23,089 bases of DNA, taken from positions 1-23,089 of the forward strand of contig JADLFY010000039.1 in NCBI GenBank assembly GCA_020849575.1, given 5' to 3'. The position numbers and the translations under genes are program-made. Under the pieces are notes generated by a model. The model was not told the DNA's origin. It did no database searches and was given only the letters and a program-made list of their open reading frames with translations. Of this stretch, positions 16,230-23,089 are shown one piece after another; the first letter of the stretch is position 1, and every line of letters begins with the position of its first letter. This DNA is from Candidatus Peregrinibacteria bacterium (GTDB taxonomy: Bacteria; Patescibacteriota; Gracilibacteria; UBA1369).

Positions 16230-16898
16230 TCAGGCGGAGGTGCGCGAGGCGCCCTGCCTGGCCAGGAAGTCCCTGCCTTTGCCGAGACTGACACTCACCG
16301 GAACACCCTCCCGGCAGAGAGGGCAATCTTGCTCGGTCCAATCGCGAAGATAGATGTCGAGCAGAGAGATCAGGTGGGGAACTTCGAGACCTTCCGTAGT
16401 GACTCCACCACGGTTGCAGAGCGCCGCTACAGCGACGACTTCTCCGCCGTTGTCCCGAACCGTTTTGATCACTTTCTTGACCGAACCACCAGTAGTGAGG
16501 TTGTCCTCAACCACCACGCAGCGTGCCCCGTTCCTCACGAAGGAGGCATAGCCCCGCTTCAAGGTGAACTCATCGCCGTCCTTCTCGGCGTAGACAGCGT
16601 TGATCTGCCTACCGCGCTGATAGAGCTGATGCGCCACCAGTGCGCCGAGGGTGATGGCACCGACTGCCGGCGAGACGATGGTCTGCACGTTCAATCGCAG
16701 GGACTCGATCGCAGCTGCCAACATGGCGGTGAGCGGGTCGAGCTTGTCGGGATGCGGATAAACCGCATCCTTGTTGATGTACCAGTCGCCGTGACGACCG
16801 GAAGTGTAGACAAAGTGCCCCTGCGCCAGCGCATTGCATTCGCGCAGGATGTTCGAGGCACTGAGACGGTACAGCTCGGGATCGTAGGTCGTCGTCAT
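16230..16898 (-). CDS. pyrE: Orotate phosphoribosyltransferase
   Basis: Transfers phosphoribosyl from PRPP to orotate, giving OMP, the fifth step of UMP synthesis. 222 residues. The PRPP-binding loop is VVVEDNLTTGGSVKKV (128-143); the N-terminal part has FVYTSGRHGDWYINKD, the substrate-side K44 region, and AEKDGDEFTLKRGY (104-117) is the flexible catalytic loop. A C-terminal CPLCREGVP (192-200) is a Cys pair found in some long PyrE proteins. The ATG shares four bases with the pyrF stop (ATGA) and has AGGAG six bases upstream, so translation is coupled. TGA stop, G+C-rich codons and SD differ from background genes. The product feeds pyrF, here encoded upstream in the same transcript. Confidence 0.95.
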   Translation of the reverse strand: MTTTYDPELYRLSASNILRECNALAQGHFVYTSGRHGDWYINKDAVYPHPDKLDPLTAMLAAAIESLRLNVQTIVSPAVGAITLGALVAHQLYQRGRQINAVYAEKDGDEFTLKRGYASFVRNGARCVVVEDNLTTGGSVKKVIKTVRDNGGEVVAVAALCNRGGVTTEGLEVPHLISLLDIYLRDWTEQDCPLCREGVPVSVSLGKGRDFLARQGASRTSA

Positions 16899-17761
16899 GG
16901 ACTGCTCCTGATCTGTTTGGTGATGGCGCGGATCTTCTTGTCGAGGTCGAGCGTGGCGGCGCCAGCCGCCTTGGCGAAGGTGTCGGGATCGTTCGAAGCG
17001 AAGATGACTTCCCGCGACGAGTTGATCAGAACCTGCGGATCCAGTGGATCCACTCCATTCAAGAGCGTCTCCTGCAAATCGCCGCCCTGCTTGCCAATGC
17101 CCGGAATGAGCAGCGGGAAGTTGCCGACGATTTGACGCACCTGCCTCAGTTCTTCGGGGTAGGTTGCGCCGACTACCAGCCCGATGTGGCTGGCTTTATC
17201 CCAGTGCTCCCGGACACGCCGGGCGACCGTCTGATAGAGCGGCCTGCCCTCAGCATCGAGGATGTCCTGGAACTCTCCCGCGCCCTGGTTGCTGGTACGG
17301 CAGAGGACGAAGAAGAACTTGTCCTGCCGATCGAAGAAGGGCTGCAGAGCTTCGAAACCCAGGTAGGGGTTGAGCGTGACGGCGTCAACGTTGAGGCGGT
17401 CGAAAGCGAATTCGACATAGCCTTCGTTGGTCGAGCCGATGTCGGCCCACTTGGCGTCGAGGATGACCGGGATGGTCGCGTCGACTTCGTGGATGTAGGC
17501 GATCGTGCGACGCAGCTCCTTCACTCCCTCCTCGCCACGGGCGAGGTAGAAAGCCAAGTTGAGTTTGTAGGCAGCGACCAGCGAGTTCGTCTCCTGGACG
17601 ATGCGCATGTTGAAGCCCAACTGCAGATCGAGTTGCGATCCCAGGGGCCGGTAGCCAGGAATTTTCCGATAGTTGGAGTCGAGTCCGACACACACCAGCT
17701 TGCCATGCCAGCGGTTCTTGAAGAGCTGGTTAGCAGGCGGCCTGGTTTTGGCGTTAGTCAT
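16895..17761 (-). CDS. pyrF: Orotidine 5'-phosphate decarboxylase, type 2
   Basis: Decarboxylates OMP to UMP, the last step of de novo pyrimidine synthesis. 288 residues, the length of the type 2 (mycobacterial-style) family. Landmarks are VCVGLDSN (23-30), AAYKLNLAFYL (K66), the catalytic motif DAKWADIGST (D102, K104, D107; usual form DAKRGDIGST) and the phosphate-loop PGIGKQGGD near 222. AAGGAAA eight bases before ATG 17761 is its SD. It is first gene of the pyrF-pyrE unit with a good sigma70 promoter at 17837-17810. It ends TGA, overlapping pyrE. G+C-rich codon use suggests acquisition as a two-gene operon; no other pyr gene is in the window. Confidence 0.95.
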   Translation of the reverse strand: MTNAKTRPPANQLFKNRWHGKLVCVGLDSNYRKIPGYRPLGSQLDLQLGFNMRIVQETNSLVAAYKLNLAFYLARGEEGVKELRRTIAYIHEVDATIPVILDAKWADIGSTNEGYVEFAFDRLNVDAVTLNPYLGFEALQPFFDRQDKFFFVLCRTSNQGAGEFQDILDAEGRPLYQTVARRVREHWDKASHIGLVVGATYPEELRQVRQIVGNFPLLIPGIGKQGGDLQETLLNGVDPLDPQVLINSSREVIFASNDPDTFAKAAGAATLDLDKKIRAITKQIRSSP

Positions 17762-17785
17762 TAGTGTGATTTCCTTTCAAGGGTC

Positions 17786-17837
17786 GCAGGAAGCATTCCT
17801 GCTTTGGCAATTATTCCCTATCCAAACGATATGTCAA
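17786..17837 (-). promoter_or_regulatory. pyrFE promoter with palindrome at transcription start
   Basis: On the - strand TTGACA (17837-17832), 16 bp, AATAAT (17815-17810). The perfect inverted repeat GCAGGAA-TGC-TTCCTGC (17802-17786) begins about where transcription should start, so it is either an operator or a 5'-terminal RNA hairpin. Confidence 0.65.
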
Positions 17838-17853
17838 GGTAATGGAAGCCTAT

Positions 17854-17895
17854 AAAAAGCCCCCATCTCCTTTAGTTTTTCACGGGGATCGGGGC
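17854..17895 (-). terminator. Terminator of the SIMPL gene
   Basis: GCCCC and ATC/CC segments (17895-17884) pair with GG/GAT and GGGGC (17870-17859), followed on the - strand by TTTTT (17858-17854). It sits 27 bases past the stop and just upstream of the pyrFE promoter, separating the two units. Confidence 0.8.
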
Positions 17896-17921
17896 CTGAT
17901 TGGGCAGTTTGAAATCAATAA

Positions 17922-18608
17922 TTATTTGGAAATTTCAAAACTGGCGTAAAGAGTTACAATTACATCTACCGCAGTAGTTTGCCCGCCAGCAGCAGAATAA
18001 CCAATATTGCTGTAAGAACTTTCACTTACATTAGACAGTGAACCGAGAGTTTTACCGAAAGCCTTGGCCAATTTTTGAGCGCGTTTTTGAGTATCCTGAA
18101 CAGCTTTTTCGCGGGCTTTGTCCATGGCTTCTTCATTGTTTTCCAGTAAATAGCTGGTGCCCATTAGATTAACTGTTTCAAAATCATTCACTTTATCAAG
18201 AACTGCATCTACTTTTGATAAATCTTTTAATTGAATACTGACACTGTAGCTGGAAGTATAACTGGTTTGTTTTTTGGAATTGTCCATTTGGTATTCGAAA
18301 TTTGGATAACCTCCATAATAATCCAGTTTAATATCTTTTTGATCTATGCCGAGAGCTACCAAAGCAGTTTTGAGTTCAGCATAAACCTGTTTATTTTTAG
18401 CGCGCGCTTCACGGGCATTTTTTTCAATACTTTCAATAGTCAGATTGACAGTGGCTTTGTCAGCTTCTGCCAAATAATGACCTTCACCAGTAACAGAAAG
18501 ATAGCTGCCGTTTAGAGGCATTTCACCAGCAAAAGCAAGTGGTGCCATGTTTAAACAGAGAGCAACAGTGGTAACAATAATACCGAGCTGGGACTTGAGT
18601 TTTTTCAT
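17922..18608 (-). CDS. SIMPL-domain (DUF541) secreted or lipoprotein-like protein
   Basis: 228 residues. Signal peptide MKKLKSQLGIIVTTVALCLN with AFAG cleavage region near 28; no lipobox Cys at the right place. The mature part has the SIMPL/DUF541 pattern: LSVTGEGHYLAEADKATVNL (start of domain), EARAKNKQVYAELKTALVALGI, the KLDYYGGYPNFEYQ and SYSVSIQLKDLSKVDAVLDKV stretches, AREKAVQDTQKRAQKLAKAFG and a final DVIVTLYASFEI strand. The family acts in the cell envelope; its biochemical role is poorly known. No SD, TAA stop, A+T-rich. Promoter and terminator of its own make it monocistronic. Confidence 0.85.
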   Translation of the reverse strand: MKKLKSQLGIIVTTVALCLNMAPLAFAGEMPLNGSYLSVTGEGHYLAEADKATVNLTIESIEKNAREARAKNKQVYAELKTALVALGIDQKDIKLDYYGGYPNFEYQMDNSKKQTSYTSSYSVSIQLKDLSKVDAVLDKVNDFETVNLMGTSYLLENNEEAMDKAREKAVQDTQKRAQKLAKAFGKTLGSLSNVSESSYSNIGYSAAGGQTTAVDVIVTLYASFEISK

Positions 18609-18624
18609 TTTTTTTGTAAGTTAT

Positions 18625-18653
18625 TTGATACGCGTATAGTACAACACTCTCAA
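18625..18653 (-). promoter_or_regulatory. Promoter of the SIMPL gene
   Basis: On the - strand TTGAGA (18653-18648), 17 bp, TATCAA (18630-18625), about 16 bases before the ATG. The leader would be roughly ten bases long with no SD. Confidence 0.5.
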
Positions 18654-18693
18654 ATAAAAAGTATTACAAAACAAAGAGCAATCTAAGAGAAAA

Positions 18694-20076
18694 TTATTTT
18701 TTTCTGGTTACTTTTTGACCTTCTGCTCCATCCATAACGATGTAACCATGTTCGGCAATTTGATCACGAAGCAAATCTGATTCGGCCCAATTTTTATTCT
18801 GACGGGCCAGTTGGCGCTGGTCGAGCAGGGCTTTTACTTCGTCTGACAAATCCAGCGTTTCAGTGGCTTTTTGGAAAGTAAAACCAAGTATTTCAGAACA
18901 AGCCAACAAAGTTGATTTACGATCTGAATCAGCAAGTTTTTTATCTTTCAAAGTTTCCTGAAGGATGGCAATAGCTGAAGCTGTATTTAAATCATTATTC
19001 AAAGCTGCCAGGAAATTGTCATAAATTTCCTGATTGATCTGACCAGCCGAAATTGATTCGTCAGTGACAAAACGCGAGAGACGATCGAGAGCGGATTGAG
19101 CCGCATCGAGAGCCTGCCAGGTAAAATTACAGGGCGTGCGATAATAGGCAGTATAATAAAAATATTTAAGTGATTGAGGATTGTAACCTTTGTTGATTAA
19201 ATCCTGAACAGTGTAAACGTTGCCCAAACTTTTACTCATTTTTTGGCCATCAACTTTGAGAAAGGCACTGTGAACCCAGTATTTTACAAACTTTTTTCCG
19301 GTGACCGCCTCGGACTGAGCGATTTCATTGGGATGATGAGTACTGCGTAAATCTTCGCCACCAAAATGTACATCCAATTGAGCACCAAGTTTTTTCATAC
19401 TCATGGCACTACATTCGATATGCCAACCGGGAAAACCTCTGCCCCAGGGTGAATCCCATTCCATTTGTCTCTGGACACCAGGCTCAGCAAATTTCCAAAG
19501 TGCAAAATCGCGGGGATTTTTTTTCTGATCATTTTTTTGAACACGGGCGCCTTCTTTGATTTCATCATGAGTAGAAAGCTCTCCTTAGCTGGTGAATTTG
19601 GAGGTATCAAAATAAATTCCATCATCAGTTTTGTAGGTATAGCCTTTTTCTTCAAGTTGTTTAACCAATTCGATTTGTTCGGCAATATAGTCAGTGGCCT
19701 TGGTCCATTCGAGAGGTGGTTCGAGATTTAATGAATGGTAGTCGCGCACAAAAGCATCGGTATAATGTTTGGCTATATCCCAAACTGTTTTGGATTCTTT
19801 TTGAGCGGCTTTTTCCATGCGATCTTCACCGGTATTGGCATCACCAAGATTGTCTCCAGTCAGATGTCCAACATCAGTAATATTCATGATGTATTTGACC
19901 TGAAAATGATTGGCCTTGAGCACACGATGAAATAAATCAGCAGTTGTATAAGTACGGAAATTTCCAATAGTAGCGTAATTGTAAACAGTTGGACCACAGG
20001 TATACATTAGAACTTCCGGAGCATGAAGTGGTTCAAATTTTTCGATTTGGCGGGAAAGTGAATTGTAGATTTGCAT
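18694..20076 (-). pseudogene. cysS: Cysteinyl-tRNA synthetase, interrupted by in-frame TAA
   Basis: Charges tRNA-Cys. One frame of 461 codons that is complete except for TAA at 19585-19587 (codon 164). Before the stop: [13 protein letters not shown] (HIGH motif as TIGN, residues 36-39), [13 protein letters not shown] and [10 protein letters not shown]. After it, without frameshift: [35 protein letters not shown] (279-283) and the C-terminal anticodon region. The Zn ligands C27, C222, H247 and E251 keep the E. coli spacing. The stop replaces the Tyr of the conserved Y-G-x-L-S motif. No ATG, GTG or TTG in frame follows until ATG 19464, inside the catalytic core, so two separate polypeptides are unlikely to work. 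It may be a sequence error, a suppressed/readthrough codon, or a real null allele with another copy elsewhere. No SD; TAA end. Confidence 0.93.
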
Positions 20077-20099
20077 ATATAGTAGTGATGAGCGGGGGC

Positions 20100-20105
20100 A
20101 TTATA
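20100..20105 (-). promoter_or_regulatory. Extended -10 promoter of cysS
   Basis: On the - strand TATGC-TATAAT (TGC extended -10), 23 bases before the cysS ATG, with no good -35; it lies directly after the unit E terminator. Leader of about 18 nt without SD. Confidence 0.5.
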
Positions 20106-20117
20106 GCATAAAGCAAA

Positions 20118-20151
20118 GACCGGGCTCCAAATAATATGGGCAGACCCGGTC
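20118..20151 (-). terminator. Terminator of unit E
   Basis: GACCGGG (20118-20124) pairs exactly with CCCGGTC (20145-20151) around a 20-base loop containing GGAG/CTGCCC bases that may pair further. The - strand tail is TTTGCTTTA. It lies 54 bases past the peroxidase stop. Confidence 0.7.
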
Positions 20152-20204
20152 AAGGTTTGGACGATGAGGCATTGAACTACCTGACCGTCACAGGAGTATA
20201 AGTT

Positions 20205-21539
20205 CTAGTTGTCACTCCGCATGCGCTTGGTCATGTAGAGGATTGTCCCTTCGATCTCTTCCTGAGTCAGCGACAGATTCTCGAAGTTGCCGGGATTGCC
20301 CGTGAGCAATCCCATGCCGAGCTTCGTCTGCTCGAAGAGGTCTACGTAGACTTCCAGGACCTGCTCGAAGTTGTGGGCCTGGCCGTGGTGGAAGAAAGTG
20401 TGGCCGGCAGCCAGCTTGTCACCGATGTCCCACAGGCTGGGAATGACGAAGGACTCGCGCAGGAAATCTCCGAAAAGTCCGTTGACGAAGCAGTTGGAGA
20501 GATCCGACTGGCAGGACCTGGCGTTTCCGTTGGCGTCGAGGTTGAAGATCGCGCCGGGATCCGACCCGAACATGGTCCGTGTCAAAACCCCAAACTCGTC
20601 CGGGGCCGAGTCTCCGTTCTCGTCCACGTTGTGGATGACGAACATGAAAATCGGGTTGCCGAACTCGTGCGCTGGCGCGCCCGAGAGCTGGGAGTGAACG
20701 ACGTTCGAACCGCTGAAGTTCGTGGAGAAATGCTGGCCAGAGGGAAGCGCTCCCGGCATCACGAAGGTGTTGATGAACGAGTTGACGACGTTGTCGTCGC
20801 TGGTCTCGTCCAAATTCGGCCCTCCGTGGCACTGGTAGCACTTGCCACCGGGTGACAGCATCGCCTTGCCAACTTTCTCCAGGGGCCCGTGGGCCGCTGG
20901 GAGTTTGCGAAGCTTGCCATTTTTGGCGAGCTTCTTCATCGCCGGATCGGAGAATTGCTTCTCCTGGAACTTGGCGAGCTTGGCCTGCTGTTGAGGCGTT
21001 GGCGGGACATGGTCCGGACCGAAGTGGGTCTGGGCCGCGTTGAGCGCCTGACGCTCGAGATCCTGTCCTTCGCGACCATCGAGCATCAACTCGCTTTTCA
21101 GGGCGATGTTGAGGATGCTCGGCGTCTTGCGATGAACGTAGATGAAGGCCTTGCCTTCATCGTCGTAGTGGACGATCGCGTCGGGGGTGACGGGAATCAC
21201 CTCGACATTGGCCGGGACGTACCTGGGAATGGGGATGGTTCCGTCGGCGAACATGCGACTGAAATCGCCGCTCTCCGCGTCTGCCGAGTTGAGCAGCACG
21301 AAGAGCGGATCATTCGGATCGCAGGCGAAGAGGTCTTCGGCGAAACCCGGCCCAAAGGCCATCAGCTGGTTGTCATCTTCACGATGGCAGGTCCCGCAGG
21401 TTTGGCCGTTGCCGTTGAAATCCCGCTCGAAGAAGAGCTTCTTGCCGGACGCGCCTTGGGCTTCAGAAATGGTCAGCAAATTGACCACCCCCAGCATGCC
21501 CATGAAGAGTAACAAACGAATTTTCAATGATCTTGTCAC
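20205..21539 (-). CDS. Diheme cytochrome c peroxidase / MauG-family protein
   Basis: 444 residues from GTG 21539, chosen because AAGGAGG lies five bases upstream and a signal peptide (VTRSLKIRLLLFMGMLGVVN, cleavage near AQGA) follows; the open frame back to 21701 lacks both. Two c-type heme sites: CGTCH (48-52) and CYQCH (234-238). Family repeats RKTPSILNIALKSELMLDGRE (N-terminal half) and FVIPSLWDIGDK...TFFHHGQAHNFEQVLEVY (C-terminal half) match the R-x-P-[ST]-L-x-N...[FY]-x-D/H-G pattern of the CCP/MauG superfamily. Such enzymes reduce H2O2 or oxidise proteins in the periplasm and need cytochrome c maturation and an electron donor. None is encoded here, and an oxidative electron chain would be surprising in the suggested host. 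G+C-rich; TAG stop. Confidence 0.88.
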   Translation of the reverse strand: MTRSLKIRLLLFMGMLGVVNLLTISEAQGASGKKLFFERDFNGNGQTCGTCHREDDNQLMAFGPGFAEDLFACDPNDPLFVLLNSADAESGDFSRMFADGTIPIPRYVPANVEVIPVTPDAIVHYDDEGKAFIYVHRKTPSILNIALKSELMLDGREGQDLERQALNAAQTHFGPDHVPPTPQQQAKLAKFQEKQFSDPAMKKLAKNGKLRKLPAAHGPLEKVGKAMLSPGGKCYQCHGGPNLDETSDDNVVNSFINTFVMPGALPSGQHFSTNFSGSNVVHSQLSGAPAHEFGNPIFMFVIHNVDENGDSAPDEFGVLTRTMFGSDPGAIFNLDANGNARSCQSDLSNCFVNGLFGDFLRESFVIPSLWDIGDKLAAGHTFFHHGQAHNFEQVLEVYVDLFEQTKLGMGLLTGNPGNFENLSLTQEEIEGTILYMTKRMRSDN

Positions 21540-21551
21540 GATTGCCTCCTT

Positions 21552-21620
21552 GGAGAATTTTTTCCGATTTAAACCGGAAAGCTCCCGGAAAAAGTTAGCA
21601 TTTATTAAGTGATATTTCAA
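21552..21620 (-). promoter_or_regulatory. Promoter and leader hairpin of unit E
   Basis: On the - strand TTGAAA (21620-21615), 17 bp, TAACTT (21597-21592). The leader then folds as GGAG/CTCC (21585-21582 with 21555-21552) and TTTCCG/CGGAAA (21580-21575 with 21566-21561), ending directly before the SD at about 21551-21545, where it could control ribosome access. Confidence 0.5.
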
Positions 21621-21670
21621 TGAAAAACTAGCCGATTTTTCGCTTGTGTATGCGGTAAATCGGGTACAGC

Positions 21671-21695
21671 AAAAGTCGCAAAATTTGCGACTTTT
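21671..21695 (-). terminator. Terminator of the SLH surface protein gene
   Basis: AAAAGTCGCAAA and TTTGCGACTTTT are perfect inverted copies around a single base (25 bases). On the - strand it lies 25 bases past the stop of the SLH gene, and the arm itself provides the T tract. Confidence 0.75.
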
Positions 21696-21720
21696 GGACA
21701 ATCTATTTTTTAATAAATTT

Positions 21721-23089
21721 TTATGGTTGTACTTGGACTGATTTACTCAAAGTAATAATTTTCGCTACTTCGGCACGCGAGATATTCCAGGCTGGTGCAC
21801 AGGTACCAACCGGATCTGCATAGCCCTGAACGATTCCATGATTTAGAGCAAATTCAAAATACTTGGCATACCAGCTGTTTGGCACAATATCCCGGCAGGA
21901 AGAATTTGCTCCGGTAATTTGATCAGCTTTAAAGAAAGTCAGCATCAGCACTTTCACTGCTTCAGCACGATTGATATTTTGATCAGGCTTAAAAGTTCCA
22001 TCAGGATAGCCGGTAAGTAACCATTCGTAAGCGTATATATAGCTGGATGCCCAATGATTTTTAGCATCGGGGAAAGACGTAGCTTTCAATTCAGCAGCTA
22101 TATTTTCAGAATTGCTTTTTTGTTGGCATTGATAAAGCATTGCCAATAATTCTGCCCGGGTGATCGGTTGATCAGGTTTGAACAGATGAAGCAAATTACC
22201 ATTGGCATCTTTGAATCCATTGATACCGCAGGCCTGATGTAAATTATTGATATAATTTTCGGCCCAATGTCCTTTGATGTCAGTAAATGGCAATAATGAA
22301 GAGGAATTGTCAGGTGCAGATGTAGTTTCAACTGTCGTGTTGGTTTGGCCATTGCACTGATTACCCGAACAGGCTGGTTTGCCAAAGGAAGCACTTCCAC
22401 CACCTCCACTATCAACAACTGGAGCAGCAGCGGCCAGGATTTCAAAAGTATTAATGGTTAAAGGCAGGCTGGCATTCAAAGATAAGTCGGTAACTGTAAT
22501 AGTACAGCTGGAATAAATCCCTACAGGAAGTGGATTAAAAATAATGGTGTTGTTGCCGGCTACAGCACTGAGTGAAGGACTGGAACATGCTCCACCATAA
22601 GAAATAGTACCTGCTTCGCTGGAAGAAAAGGTGTAGCTGGGTGTAGGATTGTTGGCCGGAGTAGGAACAGGAGTGATTTGATTTAAAACAGGGGAAATAA
22701 AATCATTCAATTCAATTGCGCCCGAATCAGGCAGGGCACTACCGTTTCCATCGCCATCGACAGGACGAACTGTTCCTCTTTGATCCAGACCAACTGATCC
22801 GACAGCATGATCAATGGCTGGACTGCCAGCCTGCAGTGAATATAGGTAGCTGTTATTTGAGGGGAAATCCAGGAATGTATTGATATCAACCAGTGTCAGC
22901 AATGGATCAGTATTAATCAGATCTGTGGGAGCAATAAAATTGCAATCATTCGCACTTTCAATATTTCCACCGAAAGATATTATTCCCGCTCCAGTACAAT
23001 TGGCAGGAGTATTATTACTCAGAATTGAATCTACGATATTGATTGAGGCTCCACCTCCGATAATTGATACGCCTCCAGAAAAAGCTCCA
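21721..23089 (-). CDS. Beta-helix / Ig-like / S-layer homology surface protein, 5' part outside window
   Basis: The frame is open to the right edge (reading GAFSGGVSIIGGGASINIVD from 23088), so the TTG at 22902 is not the start. What remains, in order: end of a beta-helix (ILSNNTPANCTG, DPLLT, SPAIDHAVG, DQRGTVRPV), one Ig-like module (TPVPTPANNPTPSYTFSSSE with the YGGAC and SSCTITVTD Cys pair), a Gly/Ser linker SGGGGSASFGKP, and three S-layer homology domains (FTDIKGHWAENYINNL; FPDAKNHWASSYIYAYEWLL; DIVPNSWYAKYFEFALNHGI, each with a later R-A-E). SLH domains bind envelope polymers, so this protein is anchored at the cell surface. The helix end, Ig module and linker closely match the 10888-15942 protein, but the anchor differs. 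A+T-rich, TAA stop. Confidence 0.92.
   Translation of the reverse strand, partial: GAFSGGVSIIGGGASINIVDSILSNNTPANCTGAGIISFGGNIESANDCNFIAPTDLINTDPLLTLVDINTFLDFPSNNSYLYSLQAGSPAIDHAVGSVGLDQRGTVRPVDGDGNGSALPDSGAIELNDFISPVLNQITPVPTPANNPTPSYTFSSSEAGTISYGGACSSPSLSAVAGNNTIIFNPLPVGIYSSCTITVTDLSLNASLPLTINTFEILAAAAPVVDSGGGGSASFGKPACSGNQCNGQTNTTVETTSAPDNSSSLLPFTDIKGHWAENYINNLHQACGINGFKDANGNLLHLFKPDQPITRAELLAMLYQCQQKSNSENIAAELKATSFPDAKNHWASSYIYAYEWLLTGYPDGTFKPDQNINRAEAVKVLMLTFFKADQITGANSSCRDIVPNSWYAKYFEFALNHGIVQGYADPVGTCAPAWNISRAEVAKIITLSKSVQVQP

Noticed and set aside
17132..17764. 210-codon + strand frame opposite pyrF, and similar frames opposite pyrE and the peroxidase (16329-17135, 20889-21512)
   Set aside because: Antisense to well-identified enzymes; explained by their codon bias.
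19401..19685. Out-of-frame ORF across the cysS stop with SD-like TAAGGAG and two ATGs
   Set aside because: Tempting as a restart after the TAA, but it is in another frame and does not encode CysRS sequence.
21540..21701. Longer N-terminus of the peroxidase
   Set aside because: Overlaps promoter, leader hairpin and the neighbour's terminator; the GTG with AAGGAGG precedes a signal peptide.
1..23089. UGA recoding to Gly or Trp (Gracilibacteria/mycoplasma code)
   Set aside because: Long A+T-rich genes contain no in-frame TGA and standard translation gives full-length proteins.

Overview
The window is a mosaic of two kinds of DNA. The background (about 40% G+C by eye) carries ordinary chromosomal genes: glyA, a TerC-family membrane protein, RNase J, a muramidase-like protein, rarA, two large beta-helix surface proteins, a SIMPL-domain protein and cysS. 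None of the nine background genes whose start lies in the window has a Shine-Dalgarno (SD) motif, and all eleven end in TAA or TAG. Giant Cys-rich beta-helix/Ig-like surface proteins, S-layer homology domains, RNase J with a long N-terminal tail and very short mRNA leaders suggest a Candidate Phyla Radiation (Patescibacteria) bacterium, perhaps of the Peregrinibacteria/Gracilibacteria side. This is inferred from protein style only; there is no rRNA in the window. The standard code fits, because no in-frame TGA is needed anywhere.

Five G+C-rich transcription units (about 55-60% by eye) sit between these genes: unit A (1454-1975, orphan two-repeat helical protein), unit B (4219-4824, orphan), unit C (8972-9409, orphan), unit D (pyrF-pyrE, 16230-17761) and unit E (20205-21539, diheme cytochrome c peroxidase/MauG-like). 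All six genes in them have an SD motif, and each unit has its own promoter-like sequence and a strong GC-rich hairpin at its 3' end. Junctions with background DNA fall in intergenic sequence, which argues against random assembly chimerism. They look like separately acquired, insulated cassettes, but an artefactual or constructed origin cannot be excluded from one window.

Layout: 1-1.4 kb glyA (5' end outside), unit A, terC convergent with an unknown gene at 3062-3904, a structured leader and unit B, RNase J, a muramidase-like gene divergent from a small helical orphan, unit C, rarA convergent with a 5 kb beta-helix gene, unit D, SIMPL gene, cysS, unit E, and the 3' part of a second beta-helix protein ending in three SLH domains that runs off the right edge.

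Two background genes are interrupted by a single in-frame stop with the reading frame continuing intact: cysS (TAA at 19585-19587, where CysRS normally has a conserved Tyr) and the beta-helix gene (TAG at 13318-13320). cysS is normally essential, so this implies sequence error, suppression/readthrough, or a second copy elsewhere. Several regulatory structures are visible: a 56-nt hairpin with GNRA loop ahead of unit B, an 87-bp inverted-repeat element at the unit A promoter, palindromes at the rarA, RNase J and pyrFE promoters, and clear intrinsic terminators. No tRNA, rRNA, transposase or CRISPR array was seen.
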